Source of the DNA: an uncultured Treponema sp.
GTDB taxonomy: Bacteria; Spirochaetota; Spirochaetia; Treponematales; Treponemataceae
Reading direction: 5' to 3'
Length of the DNA stretch: 56,841 bases
Assembly: GCA_937894335.1 (NCBI GenBank)
Contig: CALCRU010000005.1
Span: 1-56,841 of the forward strand
Made by a program: the position numbers and the translations under genes. Numbering within the stretch: position 1 is the stretch's first letter; every line of letters begins with the position of its first letter. Shown here piece by piece: positions 49,263 through 56,841 of the stretch. Below the pieces are notes generated by a model. The model made no database searches. It saw nothing but the letters and a program-made list of their open reading frames with translations, and was not told where the DNA came from.

Positions 49263-51424
49263 TCTGTCCTGCCTTCCTCTTCCGTAGACTCCGCTTCATC
49301 CTGCTTTTCTGCTTCCTCTACCTGTTCCTTGTGCAGTGCAGAAAACAGTGAGTGGGACTTAAGCGGCAGTGTGGTAATAGTTGTTCCTATGGCCTGAGTT
49401 AGTGCCTGAGTGTATGCCGCCGGAATGATTCTGGGTACTAGGCTTCCAATCTGCATTGGATTGTCTTCCGACTTGATGAACATAATCTGGGTTGAAGCCG
49501 AAGAAAGAGTTTCGTTCTCAACAAGTGAAGAAAGAACCTTTTGCAAAGAAAGTTTTACCGCGCTTTCCGCCGCCTTGTAGTTTAAAAGTTTTCCTCCGTT
49601 TATGATTACAGTTATGTTCCTTATGAATGGCGTAAAGGTACAGGGGTCAATTTCTACTTCTATGGTTGCCGCCGCAAATGATGCCGAGTGAAAAGGCTTT
49701 CCGCTAAAGGCTTCGTTGTTCCATGCTTTTCGTTCCGTAGGACTAACCCTGCGCTTTACCGTAATGGGAAGAGCAGACTGTGCGTAAGATTTTTTTATTG
49801 CGGCACAGCATTTCTTTAAAAGCTGAGTCATGACGCTTATGCTACTGTATGCGCTGTCAGGAAAAAGGGGAACTTTTCCGTCTTCCGGGTGAGATGTGAT
49901 TTTTACCGCACTCTTTGCAACCCCCAGTTCCGTAGATGTTATTTCTGTCCATATCGTCCTAATTGAATTTGAAACAGGGGGACTTAAAATTACAGCCGTT
50001 CCGTCCTTTTCTTTGGTAAGTGAAATTTCCTGATCTGCATTATACAGTTCGCTTCCATAGTAACCAGAACCTTCAAAGGCACAGGAAAAACCTACACCCC
50101 TTAACGGAGAAGCAAAAATGCCTTCTTCTTTAGAAACTTTTCTTTGCATTTCGCTTAAGTGGTATGCGGCATACTTTCTGTTAAAGTCGCTAGAAGAAGC
50201 AATCGCATCCAAAGTCTCGTGGATTTTTGTAAGTCCAAAGTTAAAGCGTCCACTTTTTTTTGCATGCTGGGAAATGTTCTTTTTTCTAAGCTCCACTGGC
50301 GAAAGAGAAGACTTTCTGCTAAGTTCGTTTATCTGATTTTCCAATGCATAAAAGGCAGAAGAGTCTATTGTATGAAAGTTAAAAGATGAAGGCGGCTTTG
50401 AAGACCTGTATGCAGTTGCGGTAATGCGTACATTCTGTGCTTCGTAGCATCCCATGGAGGCAATTACCAGTCGGTCTATTATTTCCTTTGCAAAGGGATT
50501 GTATGAGCCTGCGTCAACGCTTATGTCAATCTGCATGGCAAGAATTGTTCCCTCTGCATCAAGGGCACTCTTGTGCTTTATGGTAACTTCGTGTATGCAG
50601 TTCATAAACATGTTCTGCTCGTCACGGCTGAACATGAGTTTTATTGCGTGACCCGTAAGGTAGGATGCAATTGCTGCCTGTGCGGTTATTACCGAGTTGT
50701 ACCAGATTCCGTTTGTCCAAAGGTTCAATGATTTTGTCTTATGTATGCTGATTGAATTTGCATCAAGCCCCATGGACTGCATTAGTATGTCGCGAAGGTT
50801 TGAGACCCACTGGGTAGGAGCATAAACTTCAAGATGTCCTTCCTTATACGAACAGATTGCACCGTCTGGCTCTCCGTAGTCGGGCTGCTGTATATTGTTG
50901 CACCATGTGTTTTCGCTTACCAGTGTCGCTTTTTCAAAAACAGAATCCAGTCCGGGAACAGTGCCGTATTCCAGAGGTGTAAAGCAGGGACCTTCTTCCA
51001 AAACTCTTTGTGCCATAACTGAAGAAAAAAGTTCTCTGGATTTGTCAGTTTCTTCAAGATAAGATTCAAGGGGAGTTTCGTCTACAGTAATAACTACTTC
51101 CTGAGCATATTCGTTTACCTGTTTTTCGTCAGGACCAGCTATTATTCCTACCGGCTCTCCTTTGTAGGAAATGCTTCCTTCACAGAAAAGAGGAATCTTT
51201 CCAGAGGGCGTGTCTATGATGTTTTTTCCGGGAACATTTCTTGCTGTAAAGAAGTAGTATTCATCAGGCAAGTCTGGAGTTGTAATTGAAGTAATGCTTC
51301 CACTCTGGGCAGGACACCGTACGATTTTTGCATACCACATGTCCTTCATGTTCAGGTCGCTGTAAAATTCAGTCTGAAAGGCGACTGTTGCTGTCTTTTT
51401 CTTTCGCGGCTTTTTTTCAGACAT
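49259..51424 (-). CDS. Large-subunit xanthine-dehydrogenase-like protein with degenerate molybdenum site
   Basis: 721 residues that align along their length with the molybdopterin-binding subunit of xanthine dehydrogenase/aldehyde oxidase: GEPVGIIA near residue 70, the LDANSISI block, DISVDAGSYNP and the ALTQAIG end. The cofactor motifs are missing. GGGFGGK is replaced around SLNLWTNGIW, RGFGAPQ by RSSKPPSSF, and the catalytic GEP(P) Glu by GSLVP near residue 661. The last 30 residues are acidic. It is probably not a normal molybdenum hydroxylase. The N-terminal Lys-rich start has no signal peptide. Overlaps the aminotransferase gene by eight bases. Confidence 0.8.
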   Translation of the reverse strand: MSEKKPRKKKTATVAFQTEFYSDLNMKDMWYAKIVRCPAQSGSITSITTPDLPDEYYFFTARNVPGKNIIDTPSGKIPLFCEGSISYKGEPVGIIAGPDEKQVNEYAQEVVITVDETPLESYLEETDKSRELFSSVMAQRVLEEGPCFTPLEYGTVPGLDSVFEKATLVSENTWCNNIQQPDYGEPDGAICSYKEGHLEVYAPTQWVSNLRDILMQSMGLDANSISIHKTKSLNLWTNGIWYNSVITAQAAIASYLTGHAIKLMFSRDEQNMFMNCIHEVTIKHKSALDAEGTILAMQIDISVDAGSYNPFAKEIIDRLVIASMGCYEAQNVRITATAYRSSKPPSSFNFHTIDSSAFYALENQINELSRKSSLSPVELRKKNISQHAKKSGRFNFGLTKIHETLDAIASSSDFNRKYAAYHLSEMQRKVSKEEGIFASPLRGVGFSCAFEGSGYYGSELYNADQEISLTKEKDGTAVILSPPVSNSIRTIWTEITSTELGVAKSAVKITSHPEDGKVPLFPDSAYSSISVMTQLLKKCCAAIKKSYAQSALPITVKRRVSPTERKAWNNEAFSGKPFHSASFAAATIEVEIDPCTFTPFIRNITVIINGGKLLNYKAAESAVKLSLQKVLSSLVENETLSSASTQIMFIKSEDNPMQIGSLVPRIIPAAYTQALTQAIGTTITTLPLKSHSLFSALHKEQVEEAEKQDEAESTEEEGRTE

Positions 51425-52595
51425 GATGCTTTTCTCCGGTCTTGCGGACAGTTTCTATTACATAGTCACACATTTCTTTTGTCATGTCTGGCCACAGGGG
51501 AATTGAAACCGTGCGCAGATATTGGGCCTCTGCATTGGGAAAGTTTTTCTTTGTAAAGTCGGCATACAGTTCCTTCCAGTAGGTAAAGTGAAAGAGGGGA
51601 ATAAAATGCATGCTTACGCCTATTCCTTCCTGCTGAAGTTCCTTTGCAAAGCAGTCTCTGTCACAGTCCAGTTTTTCCAGATTAAGGCGGAGGAGGTAGA
51701 GGTGCCAAGAGTTTCCGTCACCGTCAGGAGGTAGACTTACAAAATCAAAATTTGAAAAAGCCCTGTTGTAGTAATGTGCATGAACTTTTCTTTTTTCGTC
51801 AAATTCATTAGCTCTTTTAAGCTGAATGCGTCCTAAGGCTGCAAGCATGTCTGGCAGATTGAATTTAAATCCCGGTGCAATTATGTCGTATTCCCACGAA
51901 GCTCGAGGAGATGTGTAGCGGTCCCAAGTTGTTCTGTCCATTCCGTGCATGCGCATTACAGTCATTCGTCTTGCAAGGGATTCGTCCTTTGTGGTAACCA
52001 TTCCACCTTCGCCTGTAGTTATTGTCTTTGTTACATAAAACGAAAAAACACCTATGTCACCCAGTGCGCCTGCATATCCATCTTTTGTCTTTGAGGGAAA
52101 GGAGTGGGCGCAGTCTTCTATAACCTTTACTCCGTATTTTTTTGCAATGCGGCATAGTTCCTTCATGTTACAAACATTTCCCCCAATGTGTACTGGCACT
52201 ATGGCAACAACATTTTTTCCCTTTTCGCTTTCAAGAATTTTTTCTACAGAAGATGGATCTATGCTGTAGGTGTCTTTTTCTATGTCTGCAAAGTAAACAT
52301 CCGCCCCTAAATGCCTTGCGCTTGTTGCCGTTGAAACAAAAGTGTAGGGTGTTGTAATGACAGCTTTCCCTGAACAAATTCCACATGCTTCCATTGCAAG
52401 AATCATTCCGCTAGTGTTACTGTTAACCGCCAGTGCATAAGGGACTCCTATGCGCTCTGCAAATTCCTTTTCAAATGCAAGGGATTCTTTTCCAGTGGTA
52501 AGCCATCCGCTCCGCATTACGGTAAGAACGGCATCTTCTTCTTCTTTTCCGATTGAGGGTTTGAAAAATGGAACTGATTTTATTTCTTCGCTCAT
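51417..52595 (-). CDS. DegT/DnrJ/EryC1/StrS-family sugar aminotransferase
   Basis: 392 residues. PLP enzyme that aminates keto-sugar nucleotides. Family blocks: GWLTTGKESLAFEKEFA at the N-terminus, NSNTSGMILAMEA, EDCAHSFPS, and the PLP Lys in FYVTKTITTGEGGM. Coupled to the upstream dehydratase gene by TAATG; together they would turn UDP-GlcNAc into a 4-amino-4,6-dideoxy sugar, as PglF/PglE or PseB/PseC do (inference). Confidence 0.92.
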   Translation of the reverse strand: MSEEIKSVPFFKPSIGKEEEDAVLTVMRSGWLTTGKESLAFEKEFAERIGVPYALAVNSNTSGMILAMEACGICSGKAVITTPYTFVSTATSARHLGADVYFADIEKDTYSIDPSSVEKILESEKGKNVVAIVPVHIGGNVCNMKELCRIAKKYGVKVIEDCAHSFPSKTKDGYAGALGDIGVFSFYVTKTITTGEGGMVTTKDESLARRMTVMRMHGMDRTTWDRYTSPRASWEYDIIAPGFKFNLPDMLAALGRIQLKRANEFDEKRKVHAHYYNRAFSNFDFVSLPPDGDGNSWHLYLLRLNLEKLDCDRDCFAKELQQEGIGVSMHFIPLFHFTYWKELYADFTKKNFPNAEAQYLRTVSIPLWPDMTKEMCDYVIETVRKTGEKHHV

Positions 52596-54112
52596 TATAA
52601 TACCACCTTTACAGAATGGGCCATGTCTGGTCGCTCGTCCTGGGCATAAAATTCATCAAGAGAGGGGACTGCCTTTCGCAGAATCTTTACAAGTTCTTCA
52701 CGGTTTCTGTACAGCTGGGCTTTTGTGTCCTCGTACACGCATATGGGCCTTAACTCTTCAATAAGCTCCGAAAGCGTGTAGTTTTTGGGAGGAATTGTGG
52801 TAAGGGTAAGAAGCTTTGCATATTCCGTGGGAGTAGGTTTTTCTTCTTCTAGCCAGAGGGGTTCAAAGTTCCGTTCACCTCGGCGCGCTCCTATAAACGA
52901 AATGTCCACATCCCTGTAGGGTTCAAGTCCTGAAAATCTTATTACCTGCTCGGCCAGTTCTAGAATGTGTATAGGTTCTCCCATGTCCAAAAGATAGCCT
53001 TGGGCATTTTTTCCTACTCCGCCAGTTTGCAGAACCAGAGAACATGCTTCGGGAATTGTCATAAAGTAGCGTACCATGTCTTTTGAAGTTACGGTTACTG
53101 GTCCTCCGTTTTTTATCTGCTCCATAAAAATGGGAAGAATGGAACCCCGTGAGCCAAGAACATTGCCAAAGCGCACAAACATAAACCTCTGTTCTTCTCC
53201 TGTAGATAGAGCGGCCTGCATTACCATCTGCTCGCAGAGCATTTTGCTTACACCGTATACGCTTACTGGAGCCACTGCCTTATCCGTAGAAATGAGTACG
53301 AATCTCTCCACTCCAAATTCTATGGATGCGTCTAGGAGGTTTTTTGTTCCAAATACATTGTTTTCTATTGCCGCAACGGGATTTTCTTCCATCATGGGAA
53401 CATGTTTGTATGCTGCACAGTGGAAAATTACATCAGCGTGAGTGTGGGAAATTATGTAGCGCACATATTCCCTGTCCCTCATGTCGCCAATTATGGGAAC
53501 CACAGAGGCTTTTTCTCCAACGCCTTCCTGCTGAAGAATGTGCAGTTCCCTATAAATGTTTACTATTGAGTTTTCGCCGTGACCAAAAAGATAAAGTCTT
53601 TCTGCTCCGCCCGACAGAAGTTGCCTTGCAAGTTCACTTCCTATAGAGCCTCCTGCTCCAGTAATTAAAACCCGCTTTCCCTTAAGGTAAGAAAGACTTT
53701 CGTGCAGGGGAATGATTACCGGTGTCCGCCCAAGAATATCAAGGGGATTTATGTCTCTGGCCTGTACAAGATGTGCCTTTCCGTCTATAACCTGACTGAT
53801 GGAAGGAAGAATCTTTATGCGCAAAAAGCCTGTGTTTACAAGAACTGCATGAACCTGCTTTATCCGTTCACCCTGAGCGCTAGGCATGGCTATAATGGCT
53901 TCGTCAATGGCGCTTACATTTAAAAAGGACGGAAGCGTGTCTATGGGACCTATTACGGAAATTCCGTCTATTTTTGTTCCTATTAAAGATTTGTCATCGT
54001 CAATAAAGGCCGCAACTTTGCCGAAGATTTTCTTTTTGGTCAGTTCCTTGGCAATCATTTGCCCTGCGAAACCAGCGCCCACGATGTACAGTTTAGTCTG
54101 AACTTTAGCCAT
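52595..54112 (-). CDS. CapD/PglF-like nucleotide-sugar 4,6-dehydratase
   Basis: 505 residues from the ATG at 54112 with GGTGGGG upstream. N-terminal Rossmann-like domain (YIVGAGFAGQMIAKEL), then an extended SDR domain with VLITGAGGSIGSELARQLL and the catalytic region (STDKAV...YGVSKMLCE), which varies the SMK/YxxxK pattern. Membrane helices of the PglF/WbpM type are absent, so it is soluble. First gene of the five-gene operon. Confidence 0.9.
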   Translation of the reverse strand: MAKVQTKLYIVGAGFAGQMIAKELTKKKIFGKVAAFIDDDKSLIGTKIDGISVIGPIDTLPSFLNVSAIDEAIIAMPSAQGERIKQVHAVLVNTGFLRIKILPSISQVIDGKAHLVQARDINPLDILGRTPVIIPLHESLSYLKGKRVLITGAGGSIGSELARQLLSGGAERLYLFGHGENSIVNIYRELHILQQEGVGEKASVVPIIGDMRDREYVRYIISHTHADVIFHCAAYKHVPMMEENPVAAIENNVFGTKNLLDASIEFGVERFVLISTDKAVAPVSVYGVSKMLCEQMVMQAALSTGEEQRFMFVRFGNVLGSRGSILPIFMEQIKNGGPVTVTSKDMVRYFMTIPEACSLVLQTGGVGKNAQGYLLDMGEPIHILELAEQVIRFSGLEPYRDVDISFIGARRGERNFEPLWLEEEKPTPTEYAKLLTLTTIPPKNYTLSELIEELRPICVYEDTKAQLYRNREELVKILRKAVPSLDEFYAQDERPDMAHSVKVVL

Positions 54113-54129
54113 AATGCCCCACCTAGTAC

Positions 54130-54158
54130 AGTGTAGCACAGAATCCGCCTATGGGCAA
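54130..54158 (-). promoter_or_regulatory. Promoter of the dehydratase operon
   Basis: Reverse strand TTGCCC (54158-54153), 17 bp, TACACT (54135-54130). The leader is about 11 bases with GGTGGGG. Confidence 0.6.
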
Positions 54159-54253
54159 GATAAAAAGGCCTAAACAGTATTTTTGGTTAATCTCTTGCTT
54201 TCAAATGCCGATTATGTAAAAGAGGGCTCCCAGTGGGTTCCCTGAGGGGATGT

Positions 54254-54757
54254 ATGAATACCAAAAAATTCATCAGAGTGTTTTTCTTCTGTCTGCTTGC
54301 ATGCTTTTCTGCACAGGTCTATGCCGAAGTGTGGTCAATTCAGGTCATTCAGCACGACGGAAACAAGGAAGACATACGAAGCTCATCCTACCTTATTGAG
54401 GATTCCCTTATGGAATTTTTCTTTGAGCGGGGGCAGATTGCATCGACTGTACCTGCCGTAACTTCATTAGGTTCGGCCTATGATTCCAAACTGGAAGCTA
54501 AAGCCATAGAGGAAGTTTCTGAGGGCTACTGCGACTATCTTATAGTTCTTGCAGTTGACTATGATACTGCCGACTCAAGAAATCCGGCGGCATCAATTTT
54601 AGAAAACATCTCGGCCATTGGCTGGAAAGTAATAGAAGTGTCAGATGGAAGCGTCATTGCCAGTGGGCGTGCTCTTCCTTCGACCAGTAAAAATTCAAAG
54701 GATATAGTTACATTTGTTCGTGAGATAGCGGCTAATATTGTCGCATCCATGCGCTGA
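54254..54757 (+). CDS. Exported protein of unknown function
   Basis: 167 residues from the ATG at 54254, which has GAGGGG upstream; an earlier in-frame ATG is poorer. Signal peptide to about residue 24 (cleavage at VYA-EV). The mature part alternates strands and helices and resembles small periplasmic proteins that bind to outer-membrane partners (SIQVIQHDG, YLIVLAVDYD). No family recognised. It sits just before the SPOR-protein gene and may be in the same transcript. Confidence 0.7.
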   Translation: MNTKKFIRVFFFCLLACFSAQVYAEVWSIQVIQHDGNKEDIRSSSYLIEDSLMEFFFERGQIASTVPAVTSLGSAYDSKLEAKAIEEVSEGYCDYLIVLAVDYDTADSRNPAASILENISAIGWKVIEVSDGSVIASGRALPSTSKNSKDIVTFVREIAANIVASMR

Positions 54758-54771
54758 ATATGGGGTGGTAT

Positions 54772-56682
54772 ATGAAGAAAATTTGTGCGGCACTTGCATT
54801 TGTTTTTACTCTTTCGGTTTTCTCGGTAAGCCTGCATGCGGCTGAACTGAACGGTTCTGCAGAAGTTGCGGCAAGGGGATACCTTCCTTCCGGGCTTTTT
54901 GCAAAGGCAACAGGTTACCTTCCCGGAGATACGGTTAGCATTACCAATCCCACATCAGGGGTTACCGTAGACCTGCTTAACATTGGAAACCTTGAGCAGA
55001 AGGACGGCGTTATCCTGCTTATTTCTGCAGAAGCGGCAGATGTAATTGGACTTCCTGTCTACGCTAGCGTTCCCGTAAAGCTTAGCATTAGAACAGGTTC
55101 CATAGACGGCATTGTGTCTGGAAAAGCTATTCTTTCTGGAAAAATTGATGCAGTAAAAACTGTAGAGGACTATACCAAGGCTGAAGAAGAATTTGAGGCT
55201 GCCCGTAACGGCGAGACTGCTCCAGTGGAAAGCCCTGTAGCAGAAGATGCAACTTCCGTAGAAGAAGAAGAGCCTCCTGTAGAAGAAGAGCCTCCTGTAG
55301 AAGAAGAGACGCCTGTAGAAGAAGCGACTTCCGTAGAAGAAGAAACTTCCGTTGAGGAAGTTACGGAACCTGAGGAAGAAGAGCCTCTTGTAGAAGAAGA
55401 AACTTCCGTAGAGGAAGAAACTTCCGTTGAGGAAGTTCCTGAACCTGAGAAAGAAGAGCCTCTTGTAGAAGAAGAAACTCCTGTAGAGGAAGAAACTTCC
55501 GTTGAGGAAGTTAATGAGCCAGAAGAAGGGGCTCCTGTAGAAGAGTACATAGACACCAACGAAGACTTTAGCGATGATAAGCGTGATGTGGAACAGCCTT
55601 CTCCTGCCGAAATTGCAGAGGCCGAAGACAATGAAGAACTCTTTGTACCTGAAGAGCCCGAAGAAATTGTAGAAGAAACCGAAGCCGAAGAGTCTGTAGA
55701 AGAAGAATCTTTTGTTCCTGAAGAAATAGAAAATATAGAAGAGCCTTCTGACGATGACATTCCTTCTGAAGATGAGCCAGAAGCCTACATAAGCGATTGG
55801 ACTCCTGATCCTGAAGAAAGTGAGGAAGAGGGGGAGCTAATAACGGACGAACCCCTTGTTGGCGTAGACGAAGAATTTACAGAAACTGATGACCTTTCTG
55901 AAACTGAAGAATCAGAGACAGAAGTTGAGACAGATGAAAACGAGGCTGAAGAAGCGGAAGAACCTTACGAGGAAGAGTCCGCAGAAGAAGAGCCTGTGGA
56001 AGAAGCCTTTGAGGCTGAAGAACTTGAGCCTGTAGAAGATGTCCTTGAGCCAGAAGAAATTGAAGAACCCGAAGCGGAAGAAGCTGAAGAAGAAGAACCA
56101 GAAGAAACAGAAACTCCTGCTCCAGTGAAGTCTCTTGTTGCCTCAGACGCCCTCCTTTCTGTAGACGAGAGTGAGGAAGCCGAAGAAGCGGTAGAAGCAG
56201 AAGAGCCAGTGGAATCAGAAGAAGAACTTCCCGAAGGTTACGGACCAATCGTCCTTATTCCTACAGAATCCCTTGTTCCCGAGACTTCTGTAAAGGCAGA
56301 AGAAAAGGTGGAAGAGCCAGCCCCTGCTGTTGATACAGAAAAACTTAAGGCCGAGGAAAGCTCACCTGTATACATTAAGACTGAGGTTTCTGAGAGCATC
56401 TCTGACCATGTTGTGGCCTCCGAGTCTCAGCTTGACTCAAGCAGGTACTATGTTCAGATTGCAATACTTAGCGAGAAGGGCAATATAGTTAACCTGCTGA
56501 ACGAATACTCAAAGTATCCGATCATACTGATTCCAACTGCAAGTGGCGCTTACAAGGTTCTTGTAGGACCCCTTAGTGTAGACGAATACGGTGTAGTCCT
56601 TGCCAAGTTCAAGGCCGCTGGATTTACAGATGCCTTCATAAAGCGCATAAGCGGAGGAAGTTCTGCTACACCAGAAAAATAA
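54772..56682 (+). CDS. SPOR-domain exported protein with long acidic repeat region
   Basis: 636 residues from the ATG at 54772 (GGTGG upstream). Signal peptide to about 24. Residues 30-125 resemble the double-psi barrel of RlpA-like proteins (ARGYLPSGLFAKATGYLPGD). Residues about 145-530 are a low-complexity region dominated by Glu, Pro, Val, Ser and Thr, with many EEETSVEE-type repeats. The last 75 residues form a SPOR domain (YYVQIAILSEKGN, YKVLVGPLS), which binds denuded septal peptidoglycan. A cell-division or envelope-spanning role is likely. A terminator follows. Confidence 0.85.
   Translation: MKKICAALAFVFTLSVFSVSLHAAELNGSAEVAARGYLPSGLFAKATGYLPGDTVSITNPTSGVTVDLLNIGNLEQKDGVILLISAEAADVIGLPVYASVPVKLSIRTGSIDGIVSGKAILSGKIDAVKTVEDYTKAEEEFEAARNGETAPVESPVAEDATSVEEEEPPVEEEPPVEEETPVEEATSVEEETSVEEVTEPEEEEPLVEEETSVEEETSVEEVPEPEKEEPLVEEETPVEEETSVEEVNEPEEGAPVEEYIDTNEDFSDDKRDVEQPSPAEIAEAEDNEELFVPEEPEEIVEETEAEESVEEESFVPEEIENIEEPSDDDIPSEDEPEAYISDWTPDPEESEEEGELITDEPLVGVDEEFTETDDLSETEESETEVETDENEAEEAEEPYEEESAEEEPVEEAFEAEELEPVEDVLEPEEIEEPEAEEAEEEEPEETETPAPVKSLVASDALLSVDESEEAEEAVEAEEPVESEEELPEGYGPIVLIPTESLVPETSVKAEEKVEEPAPAVDTEKLKAEESSPVYIKTEVSESISDHVVASESQLDSSRYYVQIAILSEKGNIVNLLNEYSKYPIILIPTASGAYKVLVGPLSVDEYGVVLAKFKAAGFTDAFIKRISGGSSATPEK
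55250..55550 (+). repeat. In-frame codon repeats of the acidic region
   Basis: Repeats of GTAGAAGAAG and CTTCCGTAGAGGAAG-type units encode PVEEE and TSVEE. Two blocks of about 87 bp (near 55337 and 55424) are nearly identical. Such repeats can expand or contract by slippage while staying in frame. Confidence 0.75.
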
Positions 56683-56714
56683 AAAACAGCATCCCTTCCG
56701 CTGAGAATAAAAAA

Positions 56715-56755
56715 TCCCGCACTCTGAGCATGTTAGTTCAAAGTGCGGGATTTTT
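56715..56755 (+). terminator. Terminator, possibly bidirectional
   Basis: Perfect stem TCCCGCACT/AGTGCGGGA (56715-56723 with 56742-56750) flanked by an A run on the left and a T run on the right. It closes the SPOR-gene transcript. Confidence 0.85.
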
Positions 56756-56817
56756 GGACCTTGTAAAATTTTCTGTGTAAATGGCAGACAAATATGATAC
56801 TCTTAAGGAGGAGTACA

Positions 56818-56841
56818 ATGTTGGCCAAAACAAAAGAAAAA
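56818..56841 (+). CDS. Start of a further gene (truncated by the window)
   Basis: AAGGAGGAG lies seven bases before ATG at 56818; the eight visible codons read MLAKTKEK. The ribosome-binding site is the strongest in the window. Product unknown. Confidence 0.6.

Overview
The window looks like a piece of a Treponema-type spirochaete chromosome. The main reasons are a GreA-domain protein of about 920 residues, a cytidylate kinase–ribosomal protein S1 fusion, the paired membrane proteins TIGR03546/TIGR03545, many TPR, PEGA and SPOR envelope proteins, and lipoproteins with relaxed lipoboxes. The species cannot be named from sequence alone. Almost everything is vertically inherited housekeeping content. 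I saw no tRNA, rRNA, insertion sequence, prophage or CRISPR array.

Layout. 1-365: a fragment of an intergenic repeat, then a 20-bp tandem array. 366-9680: an adenylate cyclase (-) divergent from tyrS, then on the minus strand a ParB-like protein, penicillin-binding protein 1A, a PEGA protein, an M23 peptidase, a small membrane protein and an 8Fe-8S ferredoxin too short for most gene callers. 9870-15267: deoC (+), then a metallo-hydrolase, giant GreA and a TPR protein (-). 15485-32453, all plus strand: rpe and three envelope proteins; recA-folK-scpA-scpB-pseudouridine synthase; cmk-rpsA with a degenerate NtrC-type regulator; a TPR protein, a lipoprotein, a GH114-like protein and a GH3 glucosidase. 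32515-38473: the SUF Fe-S operon sufC-B-D-S, then sufU and two small genes (-). 38653-43552: coaX, a NeuB-family synthase (-) and the TIGR03546/TIGR03545 pair. 43831-47985: yebC, ruvC, ruvA-ruvB-queA. 47978-54112: a minus-strand operon joining two nucleotide-sugar genes to a degenerate xanthine-dehydrogenase-like trio. 54254-end: two exported proteins, including a SPOR protein with a long acidic repeat, and the start of one more gene.

Two signals stand out. First, three intergenic loci (27511-27702, 33601-33880 reverse strand, 43551-43760) carry the same structured element in sense orientation directly at the stop codon of the upstream gene. It has a short hairpin with a GGA loop, a conserved TCTTACC segment, a second hairpin with a GAA loop, and a hairpin with a 15-bp stem and a GGA loop. 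The stem sequences differ between loci while pairing is kept. Several GGA loops match the CsrA/RsmA binding consensus, so a CsrA-sponge or 3'UTR regulatory RNA is a testable hypothesis; a mobile palindromic repeat is the main alternative.

Second, seven genes (pbp1A, rpe, the GH3 glucosidase, sufU, the NeuB-like gene, TIGR03546, ruvA) share one geometry: -35, 17 bp, -10, exactly 6 bp, ATG, and no Shine-Dalgarno. This implies systematic leaderless transcription beside ordinary SD-led genes.
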